Shown: one piece after another, positions 8,809-17,277 of the stretch | Position numbering within the stretch: position 1 is the first letter of the stretch | Layout of the letters: every line of letters starts with the position of its first letter | DNA from: Palsa-504 sp963756575 | Lineage (GTDB): Bacteria > Actinomycetota > Actinomycetes > Streptosporangiales > Streptosporangiaceae | Length of the DNA: 64,000 bases | Direction of reading: 5' to 3' | NCBI GenBank assembly: GCA_963756575.1 | Contig: CAVWOM010000009.1 | Location: forward strand, 186,001-250,000 | Translations under genes and position numbers: made by a program | Notes under the pieces: model-generated | Told to the model about the DNA's origin: nothing | Seen by the model: the letters and a program-made list of their open reading frames with translations, nothing else | Databases searched by the model: none

Positions 8809-10023
8809 ATGGCAGCCTCAGCCGGCTCGGCCGGTCTTGTCCTGGTCCTAAACTCGGGCAGCTCATCGGTCAAGTACGCGCTGGTCGACCCGGAAACCGG
8901 CGAGCGCCCGCTGAGCGGCCAGGCCGAGAACATCGGCACCTCCGGCGGCAGCTACCACGACGCCATCACCCAGATCCTGGACCACCTCGACGACCAGGGG
9001 CACGTCGACCTGACCGGGGCCGGCCACCGCGTGGTGCACGGGGGCGAGCAGTTCAGCGACTCGGTCCTGGTCGACAACGACGTCCTCGCCGCGATCCGAT
9101 CCTTCTCCCACCTGGCGCCGCTGCATAACCCGGCCAACCTGGCCGGCCTCGAGGCGGTCAGCGCCGTCCGCCCCGGGCTGCCGCAGGTAGCGGTGTTCGA
9201 CACCGCCTTCCACCAGAGCATGGCGCCCGCCGCCTTCCGGTACGCGGTGCCGCAGGAGTGGTACACCCAGTACGCGGTGCGGCGGTACGGCTTCCACGGC
9301 ACCAGTTACCGCTTCGTCAGCGAGCGGGCCGCCGCCCTGCTCGCCCGTGCCCCCGCTGGGCTGACCCCGCCCGCTGAGCCGACCCCGCCCGCTGGGCTGA
9401 CCCCGCCCGCCGGCGCACCGCGCCTGATCGTGGCGCACCTGGGCAACGGCTGCAGCGCCGCGGCCATCGCCGGCGGCAAGTCGGTGGACACCACGATGGG
9501 GCTGACCCCGATGGAAGGCCTGGTCATGGGGACCCGCTCCGGCGACGTCGATCCCGGCCTGCTCGGCTACCTGGCCGAGCAGACCGGTCGCAGCGCCGCC
9601 GACCTGACCGACGTGCTGGACACCCGGAGCGGCCTGCTCGGCCTGTCCGGCGCCAGCAACGACATGCGCACCATCGGCGAGTCCGCCGAGAAGGGTGACG
9701 AACGAGCCGGGCTCGCCCTCGACGTCTTCGTGCACCGCCTGGCCAAGGCGATCGCCGGCCTGGCGGCCAGCCTGGACGGCCTCGACGCGCTGGTCTTCAC
9801 GGCCGGCATCGGCGAGAACAGCCCGGTCGTCCGCGGCCGGGTCCTGGCCCGCCTCGGCTTCCTCGGCCTGACCGAGGACCCCGAGGCCAACGCCGCCCAC
9901 GGCCGCGCCACCGGCGGCCGGATCAGCCGCCCCGGCCCGGTCCAGGCCCTGGTGATCCCCACCGACGAGGAACTCATGATCGCCCGCGACACCGCCCGTC
10001 TCGTCCCCGCCCCGGCGGGCTAG
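8809..10023 (+). CDS. ackA: acetate kinase
   Basis: 404 residues. All acetate/propionate kinase signatures are present: LVLNSGSSSVKY at the N-terminus, DTAFHQSM, RRYGFHGTSYRFV, HLGNGCSAAAI, MEGLVMGTRSGDVDPG and TAGIGENSP. It makes acetyl phosphate from acetate and ATP or the reverse. No phosphotransacetylase gene is adjacent. Between the GFHGTS and HLGNG motifs lies a 20-residue insert of repeated PAGLTPP/PAEPTPP units, coded by tandem repeats at 9349-9418 and not normal for the family. Confidence 0.93.
   Translation: MAASAGSAGLVLVLNSGSSSVKYALVDPETGERPLSGQAENIGTSGGSYHDAITQILDHLDDQGHVDLTGAGHRVVHGGEQFSDSVLVDNDVLAAIRSFSHLAPLHNPANLAGLEAVSAVRPGLPQVAVFDTAFHQSMAPAAFRYAVPQEWYTQYAVRRYGFHGTSYRFVSERAAALLARAPAGLTPPAEPTPPAGLTPPAGAPRLIVAHLGNGCSAAAIAGGKSVDTTMGLTPMEGLVMGTRSGDVDPGLLGYLAEQTGRSAADLTDVLDTRSGLLGLSGASNDMRTIGESAEKGDERAGLALDVFVHRLAKAIAGLAASLDGLDALVFTAGIGENSPVVRGRVLARLGFLGLTEDPEANAAHGRATGGRISRPGPVQALVIPTDEELMIARDTARLVPAPAG
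9349..9418 (+). repeat. short tandem repeat inside ackA
   Basis: About three copies of an 18-21 base unit of the form CCCGCTGGGCTGACCCCG, in frame, encoding P(A)GLTPP-like repeats in a surface loop of acetate kinase. The reading frame is kept through all copies. Confidence 0.75.
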
Positions 10024-10070
10024 CCCGGTGGCCCGCTGCCGTCTCGTCGCCGGATCCCCGAGCTAGCGCC

Positions 10071-10337
10071 GTGGTCCGCTACCGCGTCCTGGTCTCCGGC
10101 CGGGTCCAGGGCGTCTTCTTCCGCGACAGCTGCCGCCGCCTGGCCGAGCGGCACGACGTGGCCGGCTGGGTGCGCAACCTGCCCGACGGCCGGGTCGAAG
10201 CCGTCTTCGAAGGCCCGCCCGGCGACGTCCGCCTCCTGCTCGACTGGGCCCGCCACGGCCCCCGCCAAGCCGTCGTCGACGCCATCTCCGTCCACCCCGA
10301 ACCCCCCGAAGGCCTAACCACCTTCCAAATCAAATAA
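10071..10337 (+). CDS. acyP: acylphosphatase
   Basis: 88 residues, full length for the family. VSGRVQGVFFRDSCRR carries the catalytic arginine (phosphate-binding loop) and GWVRNLPDGRVEAVFEG the catalytic asparagine. It hydrolyses acyl phosphates such as acetyl phosphate, fitting its place 47 bases after ackA. It starts at GTG; the spacing suggests co-transcription with ackA. Confidence 0.88.
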   Translation: MVRYRVLVSGRVQGVFFRDSCRRLAERHDVAGWVRNLPDGRVEAVFEGPPGDVRLLLDWARHGPRQAVVDAISVHPEPPEGLTTFQIK

Positions 10338-11217
10338 CCCAACCCACACCCCACCCACCCCGCCGTTCCCACCCGCCCCGCCGTTCTTGTCGCCCCCGTC
10401 GTTCCCGCCCGCCCGCCCCCCGCGACCCCGGCCGCCCCGCGACCCCGGCCGGCAGCAGCCACCGCGATGTGGCATGGGTGCGGCTCCTTTTCTGTGAGCC
10501 CGGTCCCGGGGCGCCCCGGTTCCTGTCCTGCTGAGCCCGGTCCCGGGGCGCCTGATCCGGGCGGGGGGTGCGGTACCGGCCGGGGCCGCCCGGGGGCGCC
10601 CCGGCAGCCACCGCGATGCCACATCGATGTGGTCTTGACCACCGCAGGGTCACATTGACGTGGCTGCCCGGGGCCGGTGCCGGGTGGCGGGCGGGAGATC
10701 CGGGGCGGCCGGGCCGGGCCGGGCTGACGAGGCTGGGGGGCCGGGCCGGGCTGACGGGGCTGGGGGGAATACCGGGTGGCCCGGCTCGCAGCGGCCGCCA
10801 GGCCGCTCACACGAAAGGAGCCGCACCCATGTGGCATTGCTGTGGTTAGAACAACCGCGATTCCACATCGCTGTGGTTCCTGGCATGGCAGCATCATGGT
10901 GCCGCGGCCGGTGCCATGTGACGAGCGGGACCTGCGGAACGAATGTGCCAGGCCGGGCTAATGAGGACCCATCCACCCTGGCCATCGTGACATCGCGGTA
11001 GTACCGCAGACTGCCCGGGCGGCCCCGGCTGATCCCGCCCACCCCGCCAGAACCAGCCGTCCCAACCGGGAGTCACCCCCGCACACCAGCCGGGACCCAC
11101 CCCGCGCAAGAGTCGCACCCATGCCCCCTCCAGCCGGCCACGGCTACCGGCAAGACCACGTTAAGGTGTGACTCAGGTCATATTCTACTAAAACGATCGG
11201 GTAAGTACTTTTGAAGT
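10338..11217. repeat. non-coding cluster of palindromes and short direct repeats
   Basis: 880 bases without a credible gene. Related near-palindromes of the type CCACATCGATGTGG lie at 10,459-10,472, 10,619-10,632 (perfect 14-base palindrome) and 10,863-10,876, with degenerate copies between. A GGAGCCGCACCCATG block occurs in opposite orientations near 10,473-10,490 and 10,817-10,831. A 20-base direct repeat (10,496 and 10,533) and a 27-base tandem pair (10,714-10,767) are also present. Looks like a REP-type or transcript-end structure cluster. Confidence 0.7.
10714..10767 (+). repeat. 27-base tandem repeat, two copies
   Basis: The unit at 10,714-10,740 is repeated at 10,741-10,767 with a single difference (CTGACGAGG versus CTGACGGGG), inside the non-coding palindrome cluster. 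Confidence 0.85.
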
Positions 11218-12132
11218 ATGACCACTGCATCCATCGGTACCAGGCTCGACGTCCGCAAGATCACCGCGCGCATCGGCGCCGTGGTCAGCGGCCTCGGCCC
11301 CGATCTCGTCCTCGACCCTGAGACCGTCGCCGCCGTCCGCGCGGCGCTAAACGAGCACAAGGCGCTGGTCTTCCGCGGCGTAGACCTCGACGACGAAGGC
11401 CAGCAGCGGTTCGCCGCCTACTTCGGCCAGATCACTGCCGCCCATCCCACCGTCCCCGCCGTGGAAGGCGAGCCGAACGTGCTGCCCGTCGACAGCTACG
11501 ACGGCCCCGTCAACTACTGGCACACCGATGTGACCTTCGTGCTCAACCCGCCGCAGGCCAGCACGCTGCGCAGCATCATCGTCCCGCCCTACGGCGGCGA
11601 GACCTTGATCGCGAACACCGGCGCCGCCTATCGCGACCTGCCCGACCCGCTGCGCGCCTTCGCCGACACGCTGTGGGCGGTGCACACCAACGACTACGAC
11701 TACGTGAAGCCGCCGGAGTCCCTCAGCCAGAGCGAGAAGGACCGCCGCGAGCTCTTCCTGGCTACCAAGTACGAGACCGCTCACCCGGTGGTCCGGGTGC
11801 ACCCCCTTACCGGCGAGCGCAACCTGTTCATCGGCGGGTTCGCGCAGCGCGTCGTGGGCCTGCCCAAGGCCGAGTCCCGGGACATCCTGCGCCTGTTCCA
11901 GCAGTACGTGACCCGCCCGGAGAACATCCTGCGGGTCGTCTGGGAGCCGGGCCAGCTGGTGCTGTTCGACAATCGGATCACCCAGCACTACGCGGTCGGC
12001 AACTACGACAACGAGCCCCGGCGGCTGAACCGCGTCACCGTGGCCGGCGACATCCCCGTGGGCATCGACGGCAGCCAGAGCTATTCCATCCAGGGCGACG
12101 CCTCGCGCTACAGCCCGGTGGCCGTCGCCTAA
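11218..12132 (+). CDS. TauD/TfdA-family 2-oxoglutarate dioxygenase
   Basis: 304 residues. The iron facial triad is visible as NYWHTDVTF (His and Asp, about residues 101-103) and the distal His in NRITQHYAVGNYD, followed by the 2-oxoglutarate-binding Arg (RRLNRVTVAG). Full length for the family that oxidises taurine, alkyl sulfates or related compounds with Fe(II), oxygen and 2-oxoglutarate; substrate unknown. The upstream region is AT-rich for this genome and has TGAC/GTCA half-sites at 11,169-11,180. A cupin frame follows in the same phase. Confidence 0.88.
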   Translation: MTTASIGTRLDVRKITARIGAVVSGLGPDLVLDPETVAAVRAALNEHKALVFRGVDLDDEGQQRFAAYFGQITAAHPTVPAVEGEPNVLPVDSYDGPVNYWHTDVTFVLNPPQASTLRSIIVPPYGGETLIANTGAAYRDLPDPLRAFADTLWAVHTNDYDYVKPPESLSQSEKDRRELFLATKYETAHPVVRVHPLTGERNLFIGGFAQRVVGLPKAESRDILRLFQQYVTRPENILRVVWEPGQLVLFDNRITQHYAVGNYDNEPRRLNRVTVAGDIPVGIDGSQSYSIQGDASRYSPVAVA

Positions 12133-12207
12133 CGACACGGCGACGGAAAGCCCGGGCCACTGCGCCAGGTCCCGATCTCCTCGTCCACGGCCGTCGCCCC
12201 GGGCGGC

Positions 12208-12444
12208 GTGATCGGCACCCACCCCGCCACGATCCCGCAGCTCCTCCTGGTCATCAGCGGCGAGGGCTGGACCGCGGGCCCGGACGGCGAGCGGGTGCCG
12301 ATCACGGCTGGGTGGGGCGTGCGCTGGGACGCCGGGGAAGTGCACACCACCGGGACGGACACCGGTCTGGTCGCCGTCACCGTGGAAGGCGCACCGATGA
12401 GCTTGTTCGAACCGCAGCCGCCTGAGTTACCATCGGTACCGTGA
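12208..12444 (+). CDS. cupin-type small protein, possibly 5'-truncated
   Basis: 78 residues: VIGTHPATIPQLLLVISGEG, then WGVRWDAGEVHTTGTDTG, the two halves of a cupin beta barrel with His ligands. Complete relatives that I recall have about 30-40 more N-terminal residues. Here, in-frame protein-like sequence (QVPISSSTAVAPGG) continues upstream to the TAA of the dioxygenase without an ATG or GTG, so the start at GTG 12208 is only the first available. It is either a shortened gene or the former end of a fusion with the TauD gene. Confidence 0.55.
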   Translation: MIGTHPATIPQLLLVISGEGWTAGPDGERVPITAGWGVRWDAGEVHTTGTDTGLVAVTVEGAPMSLFEPQPPELPSVP

Positions 12445-12572
12445 CTGCCGGGTCGGCCATGGGCCGTGCACAGAACGGTTATCCGGCCACGGCTTGATCA
12501 TCCCGCGGGCGCGAGGCCCGCCCCGTCCTGACGAGCGAAAAAGAGCGAGAAAGACAGAACGCTCGTGACGGG

Positions 12573-12584
12573 AAGGAGGTGATC
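12573..12584 (+). promoter_or_regulatory. maximal Shine-Dalgarno sequence
   Basis: AAGGAGGTGATC is a 12-base exact complement of the conserved 3' end of 16S rRNA. It lies three bases before the ATG of the S1 mini-protein (core AAGGAGG eight bases before), implying very strong ribosome recruitment and deciding the start at 12,588. Confidence 0.8.
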
Positions 12585-12587
12585 TTC

Positions 12588-12797
12588 ATGAGCTGGCAGG
12601 AATTCATCGCGCGTCACCATCCCGGTGACGTCATCGAAGGCGTGGTGACCAAGCAGGTGCCGTTCGGCTCGTTCGTCGAGTCGGAGGGCTTCACCGGTCT
12701 CGCGCATCAGCAGTCGTGGCCGGCCGGCGCCCGTGTCTCGGTCCGCATCCTCGCGATCGACCCCGAGAACCCGCGGTTCAGCCTGGCCCCCGCATAA
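12588..12797 (+). CDS. single S1-domain RNA-binding mini-protein
   Basis: 69 residues made almost wholly of one S1/OB fold: PGDVIEGVVTKQVPFGSFV, then EGFTGLAHQQSW, then ARVSVRILAIDPENPRFSLA, the classic strand order of S1 domains. It presumably binds RNA or the ribosome; no other domain is present. The ribosome binding site is a maximal 16S complement, so the protein is likely abundant. It is single, followed by a hairpin terminator. Confidence 0.75.
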   Translation: MSWQEFIARHHPGDVIEGVVTKQVPFGSFVESEGFTGLAHQQSWPAGARVSVRILAIDPENPRFSLAPA

Positions 12798-12823
12798 CAG
12801 GCTGGCCCCCGCGTAACAGAGAA

Positions 12824-12858
12824 GCCGCCCCGGGAGAAATGGCCTCTCCCGGGGCGGC
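12824..12858. terminator. hairpin terminator
   Basis: A perfect 14-base inverted repeat (GCCGCCCCGGGAGA at 12,824-12,837 and its complement at 12,845-12,858) with a 7-base loop, between the convergent S1 mini-gene and the DUF294 gene. Confidence 0.8.
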
Positions 12859-12877
12859 ACCCTCTGAGCCTAAGCGC

Positions 12878-14338
12878 TCACTCCCAGCGGACCCCGAGCG
12901 ACAGCTCGGCCGACAGGCTCGCCTGGACCGACGCCACCGCCCGGAACGCCTCCCGCAGGTACGAACGGGCCAGCGGGTTCAGCGTCTTGGGGTCGATGAA
13001 GTCGTCCGGCGGCTCACCCCGCCGCAGCTGCCCGACCTGGTGGTCCAGCCGCAGCCCGGTAATAAAGCCGAACGCCTCCGCCAGCGCGCTGGCCTCCGCG
13101 TCCTCCATGGTCCCGGCCGCCGCGGCCGCCCGCAGCCGCTCCGGTGTCGGGGCGCTGGCCACCCCGGCCGCCATGCCGGCCCAGCGGGCCAGGTCCACGA
13201 TCGGGATCAGCCCGCCGTGCTTGAGGTCGAGCTGCCCGCGGCGCTCGCCGGAGTGCTCGACCACGAACTCGCGCCAGAACCCGGTCGGCGGCCGGAACGA
13301 CAGCGCGAACCGGGCCAGCATCCGCAGCAGGCCGGGGTGCCCGGGTTGCGCCTCCCACAGGCCATCGCCGAGAACGCCGCCGCTGCTCCACACCGGACGG
13401 CTGTCAGCCAGCACCGACACCAGGATCAGCGCCTGGTCCTGGGTCGGGTCATCGGCCAGGCTCCGCGCGGCCCGCCGCCAGGACGCCAGCGACCGGGCGA
13501 ACAGCGGGCTGGCCGCGCTGGCCCCGTGCTGGTCGGACGGCACCCCGCAGGCCCGCAGGCCTTCCGCCACCGCCCGCGCCACCCCGTGCACGTACTCGGC
13601 CGTTCCCGGCTCGTCGCCCTCCCAGGCCAGCGCGCTGTCCACGTCGGAAGACGGCACCGCCTCGCGCCGGGCCAGGCTGCCCAGCGCGTACCAGGTGAAC
13701 GGGGCCGGCGGCGGCCCGGCGGCCCGCACCGCCAGCTCGGCCAGCCGCCCGGTCAGCGCGTCGAGGACGACCGAACGGACCGCGGTCAGGTGCTCGGCCG
13801 CCACCCGCGCGTCGTGCAGAGCGATGATCATCGGGTTCAGCCCGGCCGCCGCCGCGGCCAGTTCGCCCGGGTTCCCGGCCCGCGCGATGGCCCGGCGCAG
13901 CAGCAGCGGCGTGCGCCCCGCCGCCGCGACCAGGTCGCCGTCGTCGACCACACCCAGGACCTGGCCCGCCGCCGAGAGCACCGGGATGTGGTGGACGTTG
14001 CGCTCGAGCATGTCGAGCAGGACGTCGCTGGCCAGCCGGTCATCGGTCACCGTGTAGGCCGGGGCGGTCATGACGGCGGAGACCGGCTCGTCCGGGCTGA
14101 GACCGTCCCCGATCACCCGTATGCGCAGGTCACGGTCGGTCATTATGCCGAACGTCGCCGCCATCCGCACCACTACCGCGCTCACGCCCCGGTCGGTCAT
14201 CCGCCGGGCCGCCTCACGGATCGTCTCGTCCCCCCGGCACAGCAGCGGCGGCGTCCTGATCAGCGCGCCCACCCGGCCCGGCGCGAAGATCGCCTGGCCG
14301 CGCGGATGGGGTCCCGGGGACCCCGCGATGTCCTCCAT
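12878..14338 (-). CDS. CBS-pair/DUF294 putative nucleotidyltransferase
   Basis: 486 residues. Two CBS motifs (about 26-76 and 88-140; FGIMTDRDLRIRVI and VLGVVDDGDLVAAA) sense adenine nucleotides. Then comes a DUF294 nucleotidyltransferase-like domain with YALGSLARREAVPSSDVDSA (217-236), the GS...DxD-type active site of the GlnD relatives, and a DUF294 C-terminal helical part. The cyclic-nucleotide domain often found at the N-terminus is missing. It starts 17 bases after the permease stop, so it is probably co-transcribed and may regulate that transporter. The frame is open much further upstream, but that part is antiphase noise within the permease gene. Confidence 0.85.
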   Translation of the reverse strand: MEDIAGSPGPHPRGQAIFAPGRVGALIRTPPLLCRGDETIREAARRMTDRGVSAVVVRMAATFGIMTDRDLRIRVIGDGLSPDEPVSAVMTAPAYTVTDDRLASDVLLDMLERNVHHIPVLSAAGQVLGVVDDGDLVAAAGRTPLLLRRAIARAGNPGELAAAAAGLNPMIIALHDARVAAEHLTAVRSVVLDALTGRLAELAVRAAGPPPAPFTWYALGSLARREAVPSSDVDSALAWEGDEPGTAEYVHGVARAVAEGLRACGVPSDQHGASAASPLFARSLASWRRAARSLADDPTQDQALILVSVLADSRPVWSSGGVLGDGLWEAQPGHPGLLRMLARFALSFRPPTGFWREFVVEHSGERRGQLDLKHGGLIPIVDLARWAGMAAGVASAPTPERLRAAAAAGTMEDAEASALAEAFGFITGLRLDHQVGQLRRGEPPDDFIDPKTLNPLARSYLREAFRAVASVQASLSAELSLGVRWE

Positions 14339-14355
14339 GGCCCGGCGGTCAGTCG

Positions 14356-15900
14356 TCAGGCGGGCTCGTCGCCCACCGCCGCGAGCTCCTCGAACCGGTG
14401 CTCGGCCAGCACCTCGGCCGGGCGGCCGCGCAGCCGGGCCAGGTAGTACAGGGCGCCGATGGCGCCGAGCACACCGGTGAAGGTGAACGCGCCCCACTGG
14501 AAGTACCAGTGGTCGGCGCCGTACACCGCGGGCCGCGGCCAGGCCAGGTTGACCATGACGCCGACCTGGAACACGACGGCCAGCAGGTTCACCACCAGGC
14601 CCCAGCGGCCCAGGTTGAAGTACGGGCCGTGTTCCGGGGTCGGCCACCTTCCGCGCAGCCGCGCGATCAGCAGCGGCCCGGTGACGCACAGGTAGGCGAT
14701 GTAGAACATGATGATCGCCACCGAGGTGAGCACGAAGAAGGCGCGCTGGTTGCCCACGTTCAGGACCAGCAGCAAGATCGTGAGCACGCCGATGACGATG
14801 GACGGGACCAGCGGCGTCTTGGACTTGCCGTGCACCTTGGCGATGGCCGAGGCGAACGGCAGCCGGGCGTCGCGGCCCATCGTGAAGATCATCCGGATGC
14901 CGCCGGCGTGCACGGCCAGGCTGCACACCGTGATCGCGATCAGCGAGTCGATCAGGAACACGTTGCCGACCACGGTGCCCAGCGTCGCCTTGACCAGGTA
15001 CGGCAGCCCGGAGGTGCCGAGCTCCTTGGCGTGGATGTTCGGCACCGACATCTCGCCGAACAAGATGACCAGCAGGCCGGCTATCCCGGCCGCGATCAGC
15101 GCGCGCAAGATCCCGGGCGGGGCGTTCTTCCGCGGGTCCAGGGTCTCCTCGGCCAGTGACCCGGCCGTGTCGAACCCGTACATCACGTACGCGCTCATCA
15201 GCCCGGCCACCAGGAAGGCGCCGAAGTAGCCCCACGGATAGGTGGCGCCGAGGTTGAACGTGTCGAAGATGACGGCCGGGCTCCGCTTGATGTGCACGGC
15301 CAGCAAGATGATCAGCAGCGACACCCCGACCAGCTCGGCCGCCACGCCGAAGTTGTTGATCCGCGCCATCGTCTTGACCCCGACCATGTTGATGATCGTG
15401 GTGAACACCACCAGCGCTGCCGCCAGCAGCAGCGCGTTCTTGGCGCCGCCCGGCGTCGACACCAGGCCGATGTCCGCCTTGGCGCCGATGATCTCGAATG
15501 CCGACGAGATCTGCGGCGCCACGACCTGGTAGGCGACCGCCACCGCGGCCAGCGTCACGATCGCGCCCACGCTCAGGATCCAGCCGCCGAAGAACGCGGT
15601 GAACGGCCGGGCGATCTGCTTGGCCCACTGGTAGACCGAGCCGGCCAGCGGGTACTGCCCGGCCAGCTCGGCGAAGCACAGCGCGACCAGGAACTGCCCG
15701 GCGAACACGGCGGGCCAGGTCCAGATGAACGCCGGGCCGCCCGAGGCGAAGCCGAAGAAGAACAGCTCGAACACGCCGGTCATGATGGAGATGTAACTGA
15801 ACCCCGCGGCGAACGAGGAGAACAGCCCGAGCGAGCGGTCGAGTTCTTGCTTGTAACCGAATTTAGCTAGTTCGTCGGTATCCGAGCTCGGCATCGCCAT
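14356..15900 (-). CDS. APC-family amino acid permease
   Basis: 514 residues, about 12 membrane helices. The N-terminal DELAKFGYKQELDRSLGLFS and the first helix (FAAGFSYISIMTGVFELF) are typical of the GABA/choline/amino acid permease branch of the APC superfamily. GYFGAFLVAGLMSAYVMYGF and SLAEETLDPRKNAPPGI in the middle also fit that branch. GGAAGGAGAG precedes the ATG. Substrate unknown. Downstream lies the CBS/DUF294 gene. Confidence 0.88.
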   Translation of the reverse strand: MAMPSSDTDELAKFGYKQELDRSLGLFSSFAAGFSYISIMTGVFELFFFGFASGGPAFIWTWPAVFAGQFLVALCFAELAGQYPLAGSVYQWAKQIARPFTAFFGGWILSVGAIVTLAAVAVAYQVVAPQISSAFEIIGAKADIGLVSTPGGAKNALLLAAALVVFTTIINMVGVKTMARINNFGVAAELVGVSLLIILLAVHIKRSPAVIFDTFNLGATYPWGYFGAFLVAGLMSAYVMYGFDTAGSLAEETLDPRKNAPPGILRALIAAGIAGLLVILFGEMSVPNIHAKELGTSGLPYLVKATLGTVVGNVFLIDSLIAITVCSLAVHAGGIRMIFTMGRDARLPFASAIAKVHGKSKTPLVPSIVIGVLTILLLVLNVGNQRAFFVLTSVAIIMFYIAYLCVTGPLLIARLRGRWPTPEHGPYFNLGRWGLVVNLLAVVFQVGVMVNLAWPRPAVYGADHWYFQWGAFTFTGVLGAIGALYYLARLRGRPAEVLAEHRFEELAAVGDEPA

Positions 15901-16032
15901 GGCCCGCTCTCCTTCCGCCGGATGAAATCATTGTGAACCGAACGACTCCCGGGTTAAAGGGCGTCACGGCGTGGCGGTTTCACTGGGCGGCCGGCGTCGC
16001 CCCGGCCTACGCGGTGCCGTATACCTGGATCA

Positions 16033-17232
16033 ATGGGCGAGCAGCGTGCGCGGGCAGGCGCCGCCAGCCGCGGTTTCGACCTGCTCAGCCTGGGCAGTTT
16101 CGTCATCCTGGGACTGCCCGACGGCATGCTCGGCACCGCGTGGCCGTCCATGCGCGTCACCTTCGGTGCCCCCGTCGGCGATCTCGGCCTGATCCTGCTC
16201 ATCACCACGGTCGGGTCCGTGCTGGTCACCGCCTTCGTCGGGCGGCTGATCCGGCGCCTGGGCGTGCCCGCCCTGCTGGCCGTGGCCGGGGTGCTCGCCG
16301 CGGCCGGGTACGCCGGGTTCGCGGTCGCGCCCGGCCTGTGGCTGGTGCTCGGCGTGGCCGTGCTGCTGGGCCTGTCGGCCGGCATGATGGACGGCGGCCT
16401 CAACACCGCGGTGGCGCTGACCGGCCGGCCGCGCCTGCTCAACCTGCTGCATGGGGCCTACGGCGTCGGCACCGCGATCGGCCCGCTGGTCGTCACCGCC
16501 GCCATCCTCACCGGCTCGTGGCGGCCCGCCTACCTGTTCCAGGTCGCGCTGGACCTGGGCATGGCGGGACTGTGGCTGCGGCAGCGGCGCCACGACCGGG
16601 CCCTGGCCGCTGAAGCTCCGCCACCGGAGCCCGCCGCGCCGTCCCCGCAGCCGTCCGACGGCTGGACCCGGCGCCGTTATGTCGGCGTGGTGACCGCCGG
16701 GATGGGCGTCTTCTTCGTCTACACCGGCCTGGAGGTCGGCGCCGGGCAGTGGGAGGCCAGCTTCTGCCGCGGGCCGCTGCACCTGTCGCCGGGCGCGACC
16801 GGCCTGGCCGCGTTCGGCTACTGGGGCGCGCTGACCGCCGTCCGGATCGGCCTGGCCCTGCGGCCCGTCCCGCCGCAGGCCGTAGTGCGCTGGGGCAGCG
16901 CGATCAGCGTGCTCGCCTGCGCCGTCATCTGGTGGCAGCCGGACGTCGCGGTCACCGTGGCCGCCTTCGCCGTGCTCGGCGGCGCGCTCGCTGGCGTCTT
17001 CCCGGCCCTGATCGCGCTCACCCCGGTCCGCCTCGGCGACCAGCGCGCGCACGACGTCATCGCCTGGCAGGTGGGCGCGGCGGCCGCCGGGGGAGCGGGG
17101 GTGTCCGCCGTCATCGGCCTGCTCATCGGGGCCACCAGCCTGGACGTCCTCGGCCCGGCTATCACCGTCCTGTCCCTGGTTCTCGTCGGTACCGAGCTGA
17201 TCCTGGGCCGCCTCGCCCCGATCGGGGAATAA
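16033..17232 (+). CDS. MFS transporter
   Basis: 399 residues with about 11-12 hydrophobic segments, a FucP/YbjJ-like major facilitator. The start of helix 1 (FVILGLPDGMLGTAWPSMR) and GLSAGMMDGGLNTAVAL, LLHGAYGVGTAIGPL are the usual signatures of this branch (sugar or small-molecule export/import). A Pro/Ala-rich linker (APPPEPAAPSPQPS) separates the two halves. It stands 45 bases before a DUF1684 gene. Confidence 0.85.
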   Translation: MGEQRARAGAASRGFDLLSLGSFVILGLPDGMLGTAWPSMRVTFGAPVGDLGLILLITTVGSVLVTAFVGRLIRRLGVPALLAVAGVLAAAGYAGFAVAPGLWLVLGVAVLLGLSAGMMDGGLNTAVALTGRPRLLNLLHGAYGVGTAIGPLVVTAAILTGSWRPAYLFQVALDLGMAGLWLRQRRHDRALAAEAPPPEPAAPSPQPSDGWTRRRYVGVVTAGMGVFFVYTGLEVGAGQWEASFCRGPLHLSPGATGLAAFGYWGALTAVRIGLALRPVPPQAVVRWGSAISVLACAVIWWQPDVAVTVAAFAVLGGALAGVFPALIALTPVRLGDQRAHDVIAWQVGAAAAGGAGVSAVIGLLIGATSLDVLGPAITVLSLVLVGTELILGRLAPIGE

Positions 17233-17277
17233 GCCTGGCCGGGCCCGGATTGTCCGCGATAGGGGAGCGAGAACGGA

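Noticed and set aside
10459..10890. CRISPR array
   Set aside because: Repeats are short palindromes of unequal spacing and orientation, with no constant spacer length and no cas genes.
14446..15679. Long minus-strand frame extending the DUF294 gene upstream to 15,679 (933 codons in total)
   Set aside because: The first ~430 codons are Arg/Gly/Pro-rich and lie in the wrong phase of the intact permease gene; the protein-like part begins at the ATG at 14,338.
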